64,000 nucleotides of DNA, taken from positions 1 to 64,000 of the forward strand of contig NZ_MAXF01000121.1 of the NCBI RefSeq assembly GCF_001704635.1. The letters run 5' to 3'. The stretch is from Streptomyces sparsogenes (lineage in GTDB: Bacteria > Actinomycetota > Actinomycetes > Streptomycetales > Streptomycetaceae). Position 1 is the stretch's first letter, and the number at the start of each line of letters is the position of its first letter. This document shows positions 15,992 to 23,611 of this stretch, one piece after another. The notes below the pieces were generated by a model. That model had not been told where the DNA came from and made no database searches. It saw nothing but the letters and a program-made list of their open reading frames with translations. Position numbers and translations under genes: made by a program.

Positions 15992-17352
15992 GCGGCGTCC
16001 CGGAAGAGGTTGATGGCGTCCAGGTGCTTGGCCCGCAGCTCGGGGTCGCGGACGCCCAGGCCCTCCTGGGGGGCGAGGCACAGCACGCCGACCTTGCCCT
16101 GGTGGAGGTTGCGGTGGACGTCGTGGGTGGCCTGGCCGGTCTCCTCCAGGGGGTAGACCTTGGAGAGGGTGGGGTGGATCCTGCCCTTGGCGATCAGGCG
16201 GTTGGCCTCCCAGGCCTCGCGGTAGTTGGCGAAGTGGGTGCCGACGATCCGCTTGAGCGACATCCACAGGTAGCGGTTGTCGTACTCGTGGGTGTAGCCG
16301 GAGGTGGACGCGCAGGTGACGATGGTGCCGCCCTTGCGCGTGACGTAGACGCTGGCGCCGAAGGTCTCCCGGCCGGGGTGCTCGAAGACGATGTCCACGT
16401 CCTCGCCGCCGGTCAGCTCGCGGATGCGCTTGCCGAAGCGCTTCCACTCCCTGGGGTCCTGGGTGTGCTCGTCCTTCCAGAAGCGGTAGTCCTCCGCGCT
16501 GCGGTCGATGATCGCCTCGGCGCCCATCGCCCGGCAGATCTCCGCCTTGCGAGGGGAGGAGACGACACAGATCGGGGTGGCGCCGCCGGCGAGGGCGAAC
16601 TGGGTGGCGTAGCTGCCGAGCCCGCCGCTGGCCCCCCAGATCAGCACGTTGTCGCCCTGCTTCATCTGGGCGCCGTTGCTGGAGACCAGTTGCCGGTACG
16701 CGGTGGAGTTGACCAGGCCGGGGGCGGCGGCCTCCTCCCAGCTGAGGTGCCTGGGCTTGGGCATGAGCTGGTTGGACTTGACGAGCGCGAGTTCGGCGAG
16801 GCCGCCGAAGTTGGTCTCGAAGCCCCAGATGCGCTGCTCGGGGTCGAGCATGGTGTCGCTGTGGCCGTCGGCCGACTCCAGCTCGACGGACAGGCAGTGG
16901 GCGACGACCTCGTCGCCCGGCTTCCAGAGGTTGACCCCGGGTCCGGTGCGCAGCACGACGCCCGCCAGGTCGGAGCCGATGATGTGGTACGGCAGGTCAT
17001 GGCGCTTGGCGAGCGGGGAGAGCTTGCCGTACCGCTCCAGGAAGCCGAAGGTCGGCAGCGGCTCGAAGATCGAGGTCCACACCGAGTTGTAGTTCACCGA
17101 GCTGGCCATGACGGCCACGAGCGCCTCGCCGGGCCCCAGTTCGGGCACCGGCACCTCGTCGACGTGCAGCGACTTGCGGGGGTCCTTCTCCTTGGTGGTC
17201 TGGCCGGCGAACATCTCGGCCTCGTCCTTGTGCACGGTCACCGCGCGGTACGACTCGGGGACGGGCAGGGCCGCGAAGTCCGCGGGCCCCAGGGCGGGGG
17301 AGCCGTGGTCGGACTGGGTCGACGCCAGGATCGCGTCAAGGATTTCGTTCAT
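15988..17352 (-). CDS. ccr: crotonyl-CoA carboxylase/reductase
   Basis: This key enzyme reductively carboxylates crotonyl-CoA with NADPH and CO2, giving (2S)-ethylmalonyl-CoA. It supplies both the ethylmalonyl-CoA pathway and polyketide extender units. The 454-residue medium-chain reductase fold shows SSVNYNSVWTSIFEPLPTF, HIIGSDLAGVVLRTGPGVN and a DEVVAHCLSVE segment. The cofactor loop is IWGASGGLGSYATQFALAGG. GGAGG lies 6 nt before ATG 17352, so a long in-frame upstream extension is not used. It heads an operon with 4-bp overlaps into ecm and mcl. Confidence 0.97.
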   Translation of the reverse strand: MNEILDAILASTQSDHGSPALGPADFAALPVPESYRAVTVHKDEAEMFAGQTTKEKDPRKSLHVDEVPVPELGPGEALVAVMASSVNYNSVWTSIFEPLPTFGFLERYGKLSPLAKRHDLPYHIIGSDLAGVVLRTGPGVNLWKPGDEVVAHCLSVELESADGHSDTMLDPEQRIWGFETNFGGLAELALVKSNQLMPKPRHLSWEEAAAPGLVNSTAYRQLVSSNGAQMKQGDNVLIWGASGGLGSYATQFALAGGATPICVVSSPRKAEICRAMGAEAIIDRSAEDYRFWKDEHTQDPREWKRFGKRIRELTGGEDVDIVFEHPGRETFGASVYVTRKGGTIVTCASTSGYTHEYDNRYLWMSLKRIVGTHFANYREAWEANRLIAKGRIHPTLSKVYPLEETGQATHDVHRNLHQGKVGVLCLAPQEGLGVRDPELRAKHLDAINLFRDAA

Positions 17353-17565
17353 CGGTGCCTCCGGCGAAGCGTCGGGGACGCTTGAGGGAACGCTGGGCTC
17401 TTTGACGGGTTCTGCTGGTGCCGTCGGTCCGGCGGAGGTGGTGCTGAGGGGCGCGCGGGTAGCGCGGGGTGCCTGGTGACGCAGGCCGTCCGGGCGCGCA
17501 GAAGCGGGTTGCGGGGACAGCCGGCGTGCCCTGTGTGGGGCGTGCCGTTCCGCCCGGACAACATC

Positions 17566-17594
17566 ACGGTATGGCACGCTGTGCCAGCTCGCAA
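17566..17594 (-). promoter_or_regulatory. ccr promoter with a 6-3-6 dyad filling the spacer
   Basis: On the minus strand, TTGCGA (17594-17589) and TACCGT (17571-17566) are separated by exactly 17 bp. Positions 17572-17586 of that spacer form a perfect inverted repeat, TGGCAC-AGC-GTGCCA. A related half-site (TTGGCACGC) lies just upstream of the -35 at about 17603-17611. The arrangement suits a repressor that competes with RNA polymerase. The adjacent TetR protein is the obvious candidate but is not proven. Confidence 0.6.
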
Positions 17595-17644
17595 GACACT
17601 GCGTGCCAACAAATTCTCTCACTTGTCATCTGCACGGCACACAT

Positions 17645-17686
17645 GAGCGGCGGCGGCCGCCCCGTAAGGGACGGCCGCCGCCGCTC
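17645..17686 (-). terminator. 15-bp hairpin after the TetR gene
   Basis: Positions 17645-17659 pair perfectly with 17672-17686 (arm GAGCGGCGGCGGCCG); a further CCC/GGG pairs inside the loop. It lies 22 bp past the TetR stop on the minus strand and upstream of the ccr promoter. It should insulate ccr from hbd-tetR transcription. Confidence 0.7.
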
Positions 17687-17708
17687 GGTGGAGGAACCGC
17701 CGGAGGCG

Positions 17709-18527
17709 CTACCGCTTCAGGGCCCGCTCGATCGTCCGCATCACCTCGTCCAGCGGGGCGTCCGTGCGGGCCACCATCACCACCACGTCCTCCTCCTCGC
17801 TCTTGGGGGAGACCGTGGCCGCCGGGAGGCCCGTGGCGGGGCGGCCGGCGATGCCGGTGCCGAACGTCTGGCGCACGATCTCGAAGGCGTGGTCGAGCTG
17901 GGCCTCCACATCGCCCTCGCCGCCCGCGCGCAGCCAGCGCCGCAGGACGTGGTTGTGGGCGGTGACCACGGCGGAGGCGGCGACCTCCGCGAGCAGGGGG
18001 TCGTCGTTGCCGTCGTGGTGCGCGCCCTCGTCGAAGTGGCCCAGCAGATAACGGGTGAAGAGCCGCTCGTAGCGGGCCACCGAGGCGATCTCGCGCTCGC
18101 GCAGGGCGGGCACCTCACGGGTCAGCCGGTAGCGCTCCACGGAGACCGCGGGGGAGGCGGCGTACATCCGCATGACCTCCTTGATCCCCCGGCACACCGT
18201 GTCCAGCGGGTGTTCATGCGGCGGCGCCGCGTCCAGCACGTCCGCGGCCCGCACCAACGTGTCGTCGTGGTCCGGGAAGATCGCCTCTTCCTTGGAGCGG
18301 AAGTGGCGGAAGAAGGTGCGGCGGGCGACCCCCGCTCTCGCCGCGATCTCATCGACCGTCGTCGCCTCGTAACCCTGCGTGGCGAACAACTCCATCGCCG
18401 CGGCCGCCAGTTTGCGGCGCATGGTCAGGCGCTGCGCGCTGGCCCGGCGGGCTCCGGCGCCGCCGCCGCCGGAGGGGCCGGAGCGGTTCACAGGTGGCGT
18501 ACGAGCGGCCTTCAGAGGCTGGGACAT
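17709..18527 (-). CDS. TetR-family transcriptional regulator
   Basis: This 272-residue protein has a 35-residue basic, disordered N-terminus. The TetR helix-turn-helix is at about residues 40-85 (AAAMELFATQGYEATTVDEIAARAGVARRTFFRHFRSKEEAIF), and a large helical ligand domain follows. The C-terminal tail is charged (PKSEEEDVVVMVA). It lies 130 bp downstream of the hydroxyacyl-CoA dehydrogenase gene and just upstream of ccr. An acyl-CoA-responsive repressor of the ethylmalonyl-CoA genes is a reasonable guess. ATG 18527 lacks a clear Shine-Dalgarno; ATG 18545 is the alternative. Confidence 0.9.
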   Translation of the reverse strand: MSQPLKAARTPPVNRSGPSGGGGAGARRASAQRLTMRRKLAAAAMELFATQGYEATTVDEIAARAGVARRTFFRHFRSKEEAIFPDHDDTLVRAADVLDAAPPHEHPLDTVCRGIKEVMRMYAASPAVSVERYRLTREVPALREREIASVARYERLFTRYLLGHFDEGAHHDGNDDPLLAEVAASAVVTAHNHVLRRWLRAGGEGDVEAQLDHAFEIVRQTFGTGIAGRPATGLPAATVSPKSEEEDVVVMVARTDAPLDEVMRTIERALKR

Positions 18528-18657
18528 GTGGGGAACGTACTGCATTTCCGGGGGCGATGCCCCCTGGCCCCCGTCTGGTGCGCGGTCTGGTGCGCGGTGC
18601 TCGTGCGGGGGCGGACCCGCGGAGGGATCCAGCAGGCCGCCCCACCCCGGCCGCTCC

Positions 18658-20535
18658 TCAGGCCTTCGCATACTCGCGGAAGCCGCGCCCCGTCTTCCGT
18701 CCCAGGCATCCCGCCGCGACCAGGTGTTCCAGCAGCGGCGCGGGCGCCAGGCCCGGCTCGCGGAACTCCTGGTGCAGCACCTTCTCGATGGCCAGGGACA
18801 CATCCAGGCCCACCACGTCCAGCAGCTCGAAGGGGCCCATCGGATAGCCGCCGCCGAGCTTCATCGCGGCGTCGATGGCGTCTGGCGAGGCGTAGTGCTC
18901 CTGGACCATCTTCACCGCGTTGTTGAGGTACGGGAACAGCAGGGCGTTGACGATGAAGCCCGCCCGGTCGCCGCAGTCCACCGGGTGCTTGCGCACCGCC
19001 CGGCACACCGCGTGCGCCGTGGCCCGCGCCTCCTCCGCCGTGAGGACCGTGCGCACCACCTCGACCAGCTTCATCGCGGGCGCCGGGTTGAAGAAGTGCA
19101 GGCCGACCACGTCCTGCGGGCGCGAGGTCGCCCGGGCGCAGGCGATGACCGGCAGCGACGAGGTCGTGGTGGCCAGCACCGCGCCCGGCTTGCAGACCTT
19201 GTCGAGCGTCGCGAAGAGCTGCTGCTTGACGGCCAGGTCCTCCGCGACCGCCTCCACGGCCAGGTCCACGTCCTCGAAGGCGTCCAGCGACGCGGCCAGG
19301 ACGATCCGGGCCAGCGCCTCCTGGCGGGCCTGCTCGGTCAGCCGGCCCTTGGCCACCGATCTCGCCAGGGACCTGGCGATCCTGTCCTTCGCCGCCTCCG
19401 CCTTCCCCGGGGTGCGGGCGGCCAGCACCACGTCGTGGCCCGCCTTGGCGAAGACCTCGGCGATCCCGCTCGCCATGGTGCCCGAGCCCGCGACCCCCAC
19501 CGCGCGGACCTCCCGCGCGGCGGCCCGGGCCGCCCCGGCCGGGTCCGGCGTCAGCGCGTCCGGGACCACCACCCCGCTGCCGGGCGCCTCGTACGTGTAG
19601 AAGCCCCGGCCCGCCTTGCGGCCGGTCAGCCCGGCCGCGGCGAGCTGGCCCAGGACGGGCGCGGGCGCGTGCAGCCGGTCGCCGGAGGCCGCGTACATCG
19701 CCTCCAGGACGGTCCGGGCCGTGTCGATGCCGACCAGGTCGAGCAGCGCCAGCGGCCCCATCGGCAGGCCGCAGCCCAGCCGCATCGCGGCGTCGATGTC
19801 CTCGCGCGCCGCGTACTTCGACTCGTACATCGCGGCGGCCTGGTTGAGATAGCCGAACAGCAGCCCGTCGGCGACGAACCCCGGCCGGTCGCCCAGCGCC
19901 ACCGGCTCCTTGCCCAGGTCGCGGGCGAGCGCGGTGACCGCCGCGACGGCCGCCGGGGCGGTCAGCACGCTGGAGACCACCTCGACCAGCTTCATGGCGG
20001 GCGCGGGATGGAAGAAGTGCAGGCCCAGCACGCGCTCCGGGTGGGCGGAGTCGGCGGCCAGCCGGGTCACGGACAGGGCGTTGGTGCCGGTCGCCAGGAT
20101 CGCGTCGGGCCGCACCACGGAGTCCAGGGCGGTGAGGACCTCGTGCTTGATGTCGTAGCTCTCCGGCACGACCTCGATCACCAGATCCGCGCCGGCCGCG
20201 GCCCGCAGATCCGTGGAGACCCGGAAGCGGGCCAGCGCCGCCTCCCGCTCCCGCTCGGTCATCCGCTCGCGGCGCACGGCGCGGGCGGTGGCTGCCTCCA
20301 GCGCGGCGACCGCCCGGCGGGCGGCGCTCTCGCTGATGTCGACGCCGATCACCTCGCGGCCCGCCCGGGCCAGCAGCTCGGCGATTCCGGTGCCCATCGT
20401 GCCGAGACCGATGACGGCCACAGTAGTGAGCGGGGCCCCGGAGGGGGAGAGATCTGGGGTGGGCGTACGGCCGGGCGCGGGGCCGGACGTACGGCCGGAG
20501 GTACGGCTGGCGTCGGTGGTCGGAAGACGGTCCAT
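18658..20535 (-). CDS. tandem-duplicated 3-hydroxyacyl-CoA (3-hydroxybutyryl-CoA) dehydrogenase
   Basis: The 625-residue protein contains two full dehydrogenase units in a row. Unit 1 (about residues 38-320) has VAVIGLGTMGTGIAELLARAG and GLHFFHPAPAMKLVEVV. Unit 2 (about 335-620) has VGVAGSGTMASGIAEVFAKAG and GLHFFNPAPAMKLVEVV. Both keep the NAD-binding glycines, the catalytic histidine and the conserved glutamate. The expected reaction is acetoacetyl-CoA to 3-hydroxybutyryl-CoA or its reverse, feeding crotonyl-CoA to Ccr. GGAG lies 6 nt before ATG 20535. A 35-residue Pro/Thr/Arg-rich leader precedes the first Rossmann fold. Confidence 0.93.
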   Translation of the reverse strand: MDRLPTTDASRTSGRTSGPAPGRTPTPDLSPSGAPLTTVAVIGLGTMGTGIAELLARAGREVIGVDISESAARRAVAALEAATARAVRRERMTEREREAALARFRVSTDLRAAAGADLVIEVVPESYDIKHEVLTALDSVVRPDAILATGTNALSVTRLAADSAHPERVLGLHFFHPAPAMKLVEVVSSVLTAPAAVAAVTALARDLGKEPVALGDRPGFVADGLLFGYLNQAAAMYESKYAAREDIDAAMRLGCGLPMGPLALLDLVGIDTARTVLEAMYAASGDRLHAPAPVLGQLAAAGLTGRKAGRGFYTYEAPGSGVVVPDALTPDPAGAARAAAREVRAVGVAGSGTMASGIAEVFAKAGHDVVLAARTPGKAEAAKDRIARSLARSVAKGRLTEQARQEALARIVLAASLDAFEDVDLAVEAVAEDLAVKQQLFATLDKVCKPGAVLATTTSSLPVIACARATSRPQDVVGLHFFNPAPAMKLVEVVRTVLTAEEARATAHAVCRAVRKHPVDCGDRAGFIVNALLFPYLNNAVKMVQEHYASPDAIDAAMKLGGGYPMGPFELLDVVGLDVSLAIEKVLHQEFREPGLAPAPLLEHLVAAGCLGRKTGRGFREYAKA

Positions 20536-20891
20536 CGCGGACTCCAGAGGGTGTTCCCCGGACGCGGGGATGAAGTGACGACTGAGAGGAGCTTTCGGTC
20601 ATGCACGGCGGGCTGACACGAAACTCCGACGGAAGGGCTTGCACGCTCCCTGACGAACAGCGCCACACGGAGCAGACTGCCCGTGGGAGACACGCGGCCG
20701 GCCCTGTCCCGGGGCCACGCCGTACCGAACCGCACTGCCGAACCGACTTCACCCGGCGGCTGCGTCACCAGGCCGCCAGAGCAGGGGTGCTGCTCGTGTC
20801 GCCAGTTTAACCGGCGGGTAACCAAGACGCCAGAGCTTGTTTCGTGACCCGCGCGCCGGGGCGCCGGTCACCGGGGAGGGGAGACCACCAC
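20536..20891. other. 356-bp intergenic region between divergent genes
   Basis: It must hold the promoter for the hydroxyacyl-CoA dehydrogenase (minus) and possibly one for the HEAT protein (plus). I cannot point to a convincing -10/-35 pair. An open frame at 20601-20810 (+) has a fair GAGGAG upstream, but its third-position GC (about 70 percent by eye) is far below neighbouring genes, so I do not call it. Confidence 0.5.
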
Positions 20892-21584
20892 ATGGACGAA
20901 GAATTCCGCGTACTCACCGACCGGGTGCGGGCCTCGCTCTCGTCCCCGGAGGAGGCCAGGGCCCACGCGTCGCTGCTCGCGCTCGTACGGCAGGGCACCC
21001 CCGCCGCCCGCGAACAGCTCGCCCGCATCCTCGTCGCGCCCGAGCAGCCCCTGTGGGCCCGGGAGACCGCCGCCTTCGTGCTCGGCAGCGCGGGCGACCG
21101 CCGCGCCTTCGAGACCCTCGTCCTCCTCCTCAACTACCGCGAACCGGCCCGCTGCGCGACCGCCGCCCGCGTCCTGGCCCGCCTCGGCGACCCGCGCACC
21201 GCCCGCGCGGCGGCCGCCCTGGCCACCAACCCGCTGCGCACCGCCTACTCCCTGCACCCCATCCGGCTGCTCGTCGAGCTGCGCGCCCCCGAGTCCGTCC
21301 CCGCTCTCGTCGCCGCGCTCGAACGCCAGTTGGCCGCGCGCGACCGGCACTGGCCGATCGCCCGGGCGTGCGTCGAGGGCCTCGGCGCCATCGGCGACGA
21401 ACGCGCCGTTCCCGCCCTGACCGCCGCGGCCCGCCACCCCCGCCTCAGCGCGGCCGCCGCGGCGGCCATGGCCCGGATCAGCGGCGGAGGCACCCTGACA
21501 GCCGACGCCCCCGCCACCGACACCCCCACCACCGGCACCCGCCGCCCGGCCCCGAACAAATCCGGCCGCACGCGGGTGCGCTGA
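20892..21584 (+). CDS. HEAT-repeat protein
   Basis: This 230-residue all-helical protein consists of HEAT-like repeats: TAAFVLGSAGDRRAFETLVLLL, TAARVLARLGDPRTARAAAAL, LVELRAPESVPALVAALERQL and CVEGLGAIGDERAVPALTAAA. The last 30 residues are Thr/Pro rich and probably disordered. Such proteins act as scaffolds or as lyase-like proteins in bilin attachment; no catalytic motif is visible here, so a scaffold role is more likely. ATG 20892 has the strong GGGAGGGGAG just upstream. Confidence 0.88.
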   Translation: MDEEFRVLTDRVRASLSSPEEARAHASLLALVRQGTPAAREQLARILVAPEQPLWARETAAFVLGSAGDRRAFETLVLLLNYREPARCATAARVLARLGDPRTARAAAALATNPLRTAYSLHPIRLLVELRAPESVPALVAALERQLAARDRHWPIARACVEGLGAIGDERAVPALTAAARHPRLSAAAAAAMARISGGGTLTADAPATDTPTTGTRRPAPNKSGRTRVR

Positions 21585-21667
21585 CGCGCGCGGCGCGGGT
21601 GCGGCCCCGGGGTGGGCGGCGCGGGCACGGCCCCGCCCCGGAGGCTGCCACCGGCGGTCGCGCGCCC

Positions 21668-21686
21668 CGGCGGCCCGGGGCCGCCG
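21668..21686. terminator. hairpin between convergent HEAT and GNAT genes
   Basis: A 9-bp perfect stem (CGGCGGCCC with GGGCCGCCG) with a 1-nt centre lies in the 160-bp gap between convergent stops. It precedes the 22-bp repeat array. Confidence 0.5.
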
Positions 21687-21698
21687 ACGCGACAGGGC

Positions 21699-21764
21699 GG
21701 TTACGCGGGGGCGGGGATTCGGTTACGCGGGGGCGGGGGACCGGTTACGCGGCGGCGGGGGCGA
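21699..21764. repeat. 22-bp tandem repeat, three copies, overlapping the GNAT gene end
   Basis: Units start at 21699, 21721 and 21743, each beginning GGTTACGCG and continuing G/C rich. The third copy contains the GNAT stop codon (TTA on the plus strand at 21745-21747) and its last alanine codons. Each unit therefore carries a copy of the stop on the minus strand. The array looks like local duplication of the gene's 3' end. Confidence 0.8.
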
Positions 21765-22305
21765 GTTCGCGGGCGTACCGGACCTCGGGCACGGACACGC
21801 CCTCCACCTCGTACGCCTCCGTCCCGCCGTCCGGGGCGAAGCCCGCGCGCTCGTAGAAGCGGCGGGCGCGGTCGTTGCCCGCCAGGACCCACAGCCGCAG
21901 CCGCGGGAAGCCGCGTTCCGACAGGCGGGCGACCGACTCCGTCAGCAGCAGCCGCCCGATGCCGGCGCCGACCAGGTCGGGCCGTACGTAGAGGGCGTAC
22001 AACTCCGCGTCGCCCGACGGCAGATCGCGGTCGCGATACGGACCGAAGCACGCCCAGCCGACCACCTCGCCGACGCCCGAGCCGACCACCTCGCCGGCGC
22101 CCGTCTCGGCGACCACGTTGACCACGTCGCCCACGCCTCTGGAGAAGAACTCGCGCCGCCGGCACGCGTCCTGCTCGACGCTCATGCCGTCCAGGTGCGC
22201 CTGCGGTATCAGCCCCCGGTACGCCACCTGCCACCCGCGCACCCGCACCGCCGCGACCGCGTCGATATCCGCTTCCGTCATCTCCCTCACGCGCACGCCG
22301 TCCAT
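21745..22305 (-). CDS. GNAT-family N-acetyltransferase
   Basis: This 186-residue acetyltransferase has the acetyl-CoA motif A segment LYVRPDLVGAGIGRLLL. FYERAGF near the end is motif B. The N-terminus VREMTEADIDAVAAVRVRGWQVAYRGLIP is typical of the L-amino-acid or antibiotic acetyltransferase-like GNAT branch. The substrate is unknown. The segment GEVVGSGVGEVVG (about residues 78-90) contains a small internal duplication. It diverges from the SDR gene with 58 bp between starts. Confidence 0.92.
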   Translation of the reverse strand: MDGVRVREMTEADIDAVAAVRVRGWQVAYRGLIPQAHLDGMSVEQDACRRREFFSRGVGDVVNVVAETGAGEVVGSGVGEVVGWACFGPYRDRDLPSGDAELYALYVRPDLVGAGIGRLLLTESVARLSERGFPRLRLWVLAGNDRARRFYERAGFAPDGGTEAYEVEGVSVPEVRYARELAPAAA

Positions 22306-22363
22306 CCGTCCACCGTAGGCGGCTTGACCCTGCCGCCGGCGGCAAGGTCGCAGGATCCCGGCC

Positions 22364-23155
22364 ATGAACCACATCAGCGACACCGACCACGGCTCCGGTC
22401 CGGCCGCCCTCCCGTTCGACGGCAGGGTCGCCCTCGTCACCGGCGCGGGCACCGGGATCGGCCGGGCCACCGCCCGGGCCCTCGCCGCGCGGGGGGCGCT
22501 CGTGGTGGCGGTGGGGCGGCGCCCCGCGCCGCTGGACGAGACGGCGGAGGGCCACCCGCGGATCCGGCCCCTGGCGGCCGACATCACCGCGGAGGGCGCC
22601 CCCGAGGACATCGTGCGGCGCGTGATCGAGACCCACGGGCGGCTGGACGTGCTGGTCAACAACGCCGCGATCGTGCGCGGCGCGCCACTGGGCGGCCTCA
22701 CCCCCGAGCTGGCCGCCCCGCTGCTGGCCACCAATCTCCTCGCGCCCGTCCTGCTGACCCAGGCGGCCCTCGCCCCGCTGGAGGAGACCGGCGGGGTGGT
22801 GGTGAACGTCAGCACCTCGGTCGGGCAGCGCGCCTGGCCGGGCAACTCCTTCTACGCGGCGACGAAGACGGCCCTCGAAACCCTGACCCGCAGCTGGGCC
22901 GTGGAGCTGGCGCCGCGCGGGGTCCGGGTGGCGGCCGTCGCGCCCGGCGCGATCGAGACCCCCATCGGGGAGCACCAGGGGCTGACCCCCGAACAGCGCG
23001 CGAGGGTCCGGGCCTGGCAGCTGGCCCACACCCCGCTGGGGCGGATCGGGCGGCCGGAGGAGGTGGCGTGGGCCATCGTCCAACTCGCCTCGCCGGGGGC
23101 GTCGTTCGTGACGGGAGTCGTGCTGCCGGTGGACGGCGGGGCGGTGGTCGGCTGA
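22364..23155 (+). CDS. short-chain dehydrogenase/reductase (SDR)
   Basis: This 263-residue classical SDR has the NAD(P) motif TGAGTGIGRATA (about residues 26-37), NNAAIV, serine in NVSTSVG and the YAATK catalytic pair. PGAIETPIGEH follows and the C-terminal VDGGAVVG is standard. The substrate cannot be told from sequence. A MerR regulator gene follows after 90 bp and may control it. Confidence 0.92.
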   Translation: MNHISDTDHGSGPAALPFDGRVALVTGAGTGIGRATARALAARGALVVAVGRRPAPLDETAEGHPRIRPLAADITAEGAPEDIVRRVIETHGRLDVLVNNAAIVRGAPLGGLTPELAAPLLATNLLAPVLLTQAALAPLEETGGVVVNVSTSVGQRAWPGNSFYAATKTALETLTRSWAVELAPRGVRVAAVAPGAIETPIGEHQGLTPEQRARVRAWQLAHTPLGRIGRPEEVAWAIVQLASPGASFVTGVVLPVDGGAVVG

Positions 23156-23176
23156 GGGCCCCGCCGTCCGGTGGAC

Positions 23177-23224
23177 GTATCGCCTGGCAACCGCATCGCC
23201 TGGTAGCTGTATCGCCTGGTAAAG
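23177..23224. repeat. three 16-bp direct repeats upstream of the MerR gene
   Basis: Copies at 23177-23192, 23193-23208 and 23209-23224 share the core ATCGCCTGG. The array ends 9 bp before the GGAGG of the MerR gene, so it covers the expected promoter and 5' region. It may be an autoregulatory operator array. Confidence 0.75.
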
Positions 23225-23245
23225 ATTGCACCGGAGGTGGGACCG

Positions 23246-23611
23246 GTGCGGATCGGGGAGCTGGCGAAGGCGACGGGCGCGACGCCGCGCGCGCTGCGCC
23301 ACTACGAGCAGGCGGGGCTGATCACGTCCGCGCGCGAGCACAACGGCTACCGCGTCTACGACGAGCGCGCCGCCGTCCGGGTCCGCAACATCCGACACCT
23401 GCTCTCCGTGGGCCTCACGCTGGACGATGTCCGCTGCTTCCTGCCCTGCCTGGACGGCGACATGACGAGCGCCAGGCCCGCCGCCGAGGGGCTCAGGATC
23501 GCCCGCGAGCGGCTCGCCGTCCTCGACGCGCGCATCGCCGCCCAGGTCGAGGCCCGCGACCGCCTGGCGGCGGCCCTGAGCCGGGCGGACCCTCACAGCA
23601 GCGTCAGCTGA
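23246..23611 (+). CDS. MerR-family transcriptional regulator
   Basis: This 121-residue protein has the MerR winged helix at its N-terminus (RIGELAKATGATPRALRHYEQAGLI, then NGYRVYDERAAVRVRNIRHLLSVGLTLDDVRCFLPCL) and a short coiled coil (about residues 85-115). The lack of a large effector domain suggests a small ligand, redox or metal signal; cysteines occur in CFLPCL. GTG 23246 is preferred because GGAGG sits 8 nt upstream; the alternative GTG 23237 overlaps that motif. It ends 19 bp inside the convergent radical SAM gene. Confidence 0.92.
   Translation: MRIGELAKATGATPRALRHYEQAGLITSAREHNGYRVYDERAAVRVRNIRHLLSVGLTLDDVRCFLPCLDGDMTSARPAAEGLRIARERLAVLDARIAAQVEARDRLAAALSRADPHSSVS

Larger units (their letters stand above)
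17353..17708. other. 356-bp gap holding the ccr promoter, a long leader and the TetR-gene terminator
   Basis: Read on the minus strand, the gap contains a terminator hairpin just after the TetR gene. A promoter with an internal dyad follows (17566-17594), then about 200 nt of untranslated leader before ccr. I see no riboswitch class I can name in the leader, although its length would allow post-transcriptional control. An open frame crossing it (17612 to 17349) ends on the ccr start but looks like a chance high-GC reading frame. Confidence 0.6.

Noticed and set aside
17349..17612. Open frame in the ccr leader whose stop overlaps the ccr start
   Set aside because: Composition and amino-acid content (Arg/Pro/His rich) look like a chance high-GC frame, no good ribosome site precedes it, and ccr has its own strong GGAGG.
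20601..20810. Possible 69-residue gene upstream of the HEAT gene
   Set aside because: A fair ribosome site exists, but third-position GC is much lower than in real genes here and the protein matches nothing I know.
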